This document shows, piece by piece, positions 5,853 to 8,614 of a DNA stretch of 8,614 nucleotides. Positions within the stretch are counted from its first letter, which is position 1. Each line of letters starts with the position of its first letter. The position numbers and the translations under genes are program-made. Source of the DNA: a bacterium. Lineage in GTDB: Bacteria > Pseudomonadota > Gammaproteobacteria > Berkiellales > Berkiellaceae. The notes beneath the pieces were generated by a model. It was not told the DNA's origin. It saw only the letters and a list, made by a program, of their open reading frames with translations, and searched no databases. The stretch lies in contig RFNU01000228.1 of the NCBI GenBank assembly GCA_009927065.1, forward strand, positions 1 through 8,614. The letters run 5' to 3'.

Positions 5853-6401
5853 TTGAAATTTAGACATGGTTTTCTTATTGCTACCTCAGCGCATCGTGAG
5901 CACCCTTACGCGCAAAGTGTCCTGTATATTTGCGAACATACACCTCAAGGATCGCTGGGTTTAATATTAAACAAACACATGGATCTTTCTTTGGCGGATT
6001 TAACCAAGAATTACACCGTGGCCGGTATGCGAACACGTGTTTTTTTAGGCGGAGTGACGCAATCTCAAGAACGAGGATTTGTCCTTCACCGAAATTTAGG
6101 TCGATTTTGGCAAGGCACAAGTCAACTTGCAACCGATCTTTTCTTAACTACAACAAATGATATTTTAGAAGATATTGGTTATTTTGCTGAAAATGACTAT
6201 AGAGTCTTTCTGGGCTACACAGGTTGGCAAGCCGGTCAGTTAGATGATGAAATTACTAAAGACTATTGGTTCTTTATTCCTTATCATTCAAAATTGATTT
6301 TTTTAAAACCAGAAGATCTCTGGATGGAATGCTATAAGCGCTTAGGGTTTCAACCAGAACAAATAGTGTGCGTCGATCCTGGCCTTAACTTAATACATTG
6401 A
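5853..6401 (+). CDS. yqgE: YqgE/AlgH family protein (DUF179)
   Basis: This is a conserved cytoplasmic protein of the UPF0301/AlgH family, whose biochemical role is not settled. It is commonly encoded next to ruvX (yqgF), as here. From TTG 5853 the protein is 182 residues, against about 187 in E. coli. Family motifs appear in order: RHGFLIAT at the N-terminus, SVLYICEHTPQGSLGLILNK (about 22-41), VFLGGV (63-68), ERGFVLH (73-79) and LGYTGWQAGQLDDEI (120-134). A longer open frame back to TTG 5781 would add a hydrophobic leader, but that segment contains the promoter and is not part of the family. The ruvX ATG follows ten bases after the stop, consistent with one transcript. Confidence 0.93.
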   Translation: MKFRHGFLIATSAHREHPYAQSVLYICEHTPQGSLGLILNKHMDLSLADLTKNYTVAGMRTRVFLGGVTQSQERGFVLHRNLGRFWQGTSQLATDLFLTTTNDILEDIGYFAENDYRVFLGYTGWQAGQLDDEITKDYWFFIPYHSKLIFLKPEDLWMECYKRLGFQPEQIVCVDPGLNLIH

Positions 6402-6411
6402 GTCTAACAAA

Positions 6412-6792
6412 ATGAATATCTTAGGATTGGATTTTGGTACAAAAAAAATTGGTATTAGTCTTGGCTCCAGTATATCCCGAACTGCACGCCCTTTAACTAT
6501 ACTGAGTGTGAATGATCAGCTTCAAACCACTCTTACTTCCTTAATAGAGACTTGGCGTATTCAGCGCATTGTGCTGGGCGATCCTGGTGATTATCCAAAC
6601 AATAAAAATCTTAATGACTCGATTGATCTTTTTATAAAAAATATATTAACGCCCTACAATATCACCATTATTCGCTGGACTGAAGAAGGCTCTTCTCAAG
6701 AAGCTCAGTCCTTGCTTAAAGAGTATCCAGCAGCATCGCGCGATGCGATAGCTGCTATGTTGGTCTTGCAATCCTATTTAGACACCTTGTAA
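6412..6792 (+). CDS. ruvX: RuvX/YqgF pre-16S rRNA nuclease
   Basis: RuvX has an RNase H-like fold and in E. coli is required for 5'-end maturation of pre-16S rRNA; it was first annotated as a putative Holliday junction resolvase. The 126 residues are slightly short (E. coli 138). Conserved features are LGLDFGTKKIGISLG with the first catalytic aspartate D7, TARPL (24-28), a glutamate in WTEEGSSQEA (E91 or E92) and D111 in SRDAIAAMLVLQSYLD. Two segments deviate: the usual GLPL loop is GDPGDYPNN (56-64), and the DERLST motif is EEGSS, followed by a shortened linker (KEYPAASR) where the family normally has a glycine/lysine-rich loop. The three acidic residues remain, so activity is plausible. No clear Shine-Dalgarno is seen. 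Its stop lies only 12 bases from the stop of the convergent gene; between and over them CCTT-TTTT-AAGG (6799-6810) plus a T-rich run could be a weak terminator. Confidence 0.93.
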   Translation: MNILGLDFGTKKIGISLGSSISRTARPLTILSVNDQLQTTLTSLIETWRIQRIVLGDPGDYPNNKNLNDSIDLFIKNILTPYNITIIRWTEEGSSQEAQSLLKEYPAASRDAIAAMLVLQSYLDTL

Positions 6793-6804
6793 AACGACCC
6801 TTTT

Positions 6805-8556
6805 TTAAGGCTTTTTCTTTATTGCTGATAAAAATCTTGCAGCTGCAGCAAAAGTCTCCCCTATCACAGGATACCTAAAAAGAGGTGGTCCTGATAACGC
6901 ATAGGTTAAACAACTTGCAACCAGAAGCCCAGCGGCAACTAAGAACGTTGATAGATTATGATTGATTTTTTCACACATATCAGTTGTTATAGGTTGGTTA
7001 TACGGATTGGTTATACTTGGTTTTGCAGAACGGACTAATGATTTTCCATCATCAACTGCTAGGATAGTTCCTGAAGGTTTCGGAGTAAAGCTCAACGAAA
7101 CTCTAGGCCCCATAGCAACAGTAGAATCTGCTTCTCTTGTAGGCAAAGGATTAAAGACGTCGTTGAGAGTTAATTCACCGTTTTCTACTTGCTGTTTAAT
7201 AGATTGTATTTTTTCTCGATCTTGGTCGGGCTGGATAATAATATTGTCCCGGCTTATCCCTGCACTCAGACAATCTTTTTTATATTTGTGCCTTGCTAAA
7301 GCATCATTAAAATCAGTTGAGACTGCATTATCAGCTAAATATGCCTGAGTAATCTCATGTATATTTGTATTAAGAAGGGGTCTTCCTCCGAATAACCTAA
7401 TAAAATAATGATAAAGAGAAGATACAAGACTATTTATTGCATTCTTAATGCTATCGACAAAGTTTAGCGCTGATAAAGGTTCTGGCTGAAGATAAAGACT
7501 ATAGAAATTGTTCTTATCCTCTTGTGTTGCAAATCTTATAATATAATCAACAAGTTCTACTGATGGCCGATCTCCTTGATAATCACCAACAGACACTCGA
7601 GTCAAAGCTTCTACTGAAAATTTACAAGAGACCTGTTTCGGTCCGTCACCATTTTCTGATTCTGTTTGTAAATCAATAATTTTATCAAAAAACTCAATTT
7701 GTCTATATTCAAAAGCATTTGTTTTACTACAGTCTAAATATGCATAACGCCCAAAAACTCCCTTTCCGTCAGATCCCATTGCAGGAATACTTAGCATATT
7801 GCCATTGGTATTATTAACAAGATTAAGAACCACACCGGAATCATCTTTGAAACCACCTTGATGAAAATATCTAACAAAATATTCTTGCAATACAGGGTTT
7901 TTAATAAGCTCTATAGCATCTGTATTACGACCATAAATTGAGGGGGCTGTGGATGTACTAAATTTTATAAAATCATCATTTTCAATTAAGATTTTGGCTA
8001 TCTCTTCATCACTACTTTGGGATGCTACGCTTTCTCTTACGATTTTATCCATCAGGACATCATTGCTCAAAATACTTTCCAATCCTTGTAGATCTGAGGA
8101 GCTGAACAAGGCCTGCTTATAATCTGTTAAAGAAAGAGCTTTTATTTTTTGTAATAAAGTGTGTTGATTGGGATATTGTTGAATATCAGTATTTTTTAAT
8201 CTTTCAAATTCTGCACTATCAAGCTTGCTCAGTGCGCAAATGCTATCTCTATAATTGAGAATTCGTTCTTTATTAGATTGGATAAAAGCTGCAATATGTT
8301 CGTCAGAAAGATTTTTTATAAAATAAGTGGGCTCACCATCAGAAAGACTAACTGTTAGGCTAGTTATGCGCCTGGCATCATTTTCAAAATTATCTTTTGC
8401 AGCATCCAAAGAATCTCTAGATTGTGCACTCATGTACGTAGTAGGATGATTAAGATCGCCTTTTTCGCTTTCTGTAGGTGCTCCCTTGTTTCTTAATATA
8501 TTCAAATCTCTTAGAAAAGCCCTATTCAACCGTACTGATAAATTATCTGAAGGCAT
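6805..8556 (-). CDS. Unrecognised protein of at least 583 residues with a C-terminal membrane segment
   Basis: I do not recognise a family. Residues 1-230 are mostly hydrophilic and predicted helical, with acidic patches such as SSDEEIAKILIENDDF (181-196). Residues about 265-356 alternate strand-like segments and end in RFATQEDKNNFYSLY, loosely recalling a PH-like domain closed by a helix (speculative). An amphipathic stretch (about 362-390) follows, then a proline-rich low-complexity region (about 485-525). One clear membrane helix at about 536-554 (STFLVAAGLLVASCLTYAL) precedes a short basic tail ending KKKP. There is no N-terminal signal peptide. This resembles large one-off proteins, sometimes secreted effectors, of host-associated gammaproteobacteria, but nothing proves secretion. 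The start is uncertain: ATG 8556 is the first start in view, with only a weak GAG upstream, and the frame stays open for the 19 codons to the window edge, so the gene may begin outside. Confidence 0.8.
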   Translation of the reverse strand: MPSDNLSVRLNRAFLRDLNILRNKGAPTESEKGDLNHPTTYMSAQSRDSLDAAKDNFENDARRITSLTVSLSDGEPTYFIKNLSDEHIAAFIQSNKERILNYRDSICALSKLDSAEFERLKNTDIQQYPNQHTLLQKIKALSLTDYKQALFSSSDLQGLESILSNDVLMDKIVRESVASQSSDEEIAKILIENDDFIKFSTSTAPSIYGRNTDAIELIKNPVLQEYFVRYFHQGGFKDDSGVVLNLVNNTNGNMLSIPAMGSDGKGVFGRYAYLDCSKTNAFEYRQIEFFDKIIDLQTESENGDGPKQVSCKFSVEALTRVSVGDYQGDRPSVELVDYIIRFATQEDKNNFYSLYLQPEPLSALNFVDSIKNAINSLVSSLYHYFIRLFGGRPLLNTNIHEITQAYLADNAVSTDFNDALARHKYKKDCLSAGISRDNIIIQPDQDREKIQSIKQQVENGELTLNDVFNPLPTREADSTVAMGPRVSLSFTPKPSGTILAVDDGKSLVRSAKPSITNPYNQPITTDMCEKINHNLSTFLVAAGLLVASCLTYALSGPPLFRYPVIGETFAAAARFLSAIKKKP

Positions 8557-8614
8557 GTTGTACTCAAAAATTTTTCCTCTTACGGATGTTAACGACTCAA
8601 CCTTGATAATCTTT

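Noticed and set aside
5881..6160. Two frames (minus 5881-6132, plus 5930-6160) over yqgE
   Set aside because: Both overlap the well-supported YqgE coding frame and match no family.
6962..7348. 128-codon plus-strand frame inside the large leftward gene
   Set aside because: It lies wholly opposite the 583-residue frame, has no ribosome binding site and no family resemblance.

Overview
The window is an AT-rich chromosomal segment of a gammaproteobacterium. Gene content and protein style (hemA, prfA, prmC, rsmE, yqgE, ruvX, all recognisable but divergent) suggest a host-associated, Legionella/Coxiella-like lineage. That placement is an inference from composition, gene order and the unusual last gene, not from a marker I could test.

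Layout. (1) Positions 1-1243 hold hemA (glutamyl-tRNA reductase), read rightward. (2) Positions 1244-2654 are an accessory island: a leftward toxin-antitoxin pair (Phd/YefM-type antitoxin then PIN-domain toxin, ATGA overlap) with its own promoter, an operator-like repeat and a possible terminator, followed by about 440 bases in which I see no convincing gene. This island lies between hemA and prfA, which are adjacent in many gammaproteobacteria such as E. coli. (3) Positions 2603-5705 form a tightly coupled rightward operon: promoter, prfA (RF1), prmC (methylates the RF1 GGQ glutamine), rsmE (16S rRNA m3U1498 methyltransferase) and an unrecognised 169-residue gene. Each gene overlaps the next by 1 or 4 bases. 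(4) Positions 5781-6792 carry a second rightward unit, yqgE-ruvX, with its own promoter and a TTG start behind a strong Shine-Dalgarno sequence. (5) Positions 6805-8556, on the opposite strand and converging on ruvX, encode an unrecognised protein of at least 583 residues with one C-terminal membrane segment. Its reading frame stays open to the window edge.

Working together: most of the core genes concern translation. HemA draws on glutamyl-tRNA to make tetrapyrroles, RF1 terminates at UAA/UAG, PrmC activates RF1, RsmE modifies 16S rRNA, and RuvX/YqgF processes pre-16S rRNA 5' ends. In E. coli the order is rsmE-gshB-yqgE-ruvX; here the unknown 169-residue gene sits where gshB would be. The two parts most worth attention are this unknown gene and the large leftward protein. 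I found no tRNA, rRNA, CRISPR array or insertion sequence.
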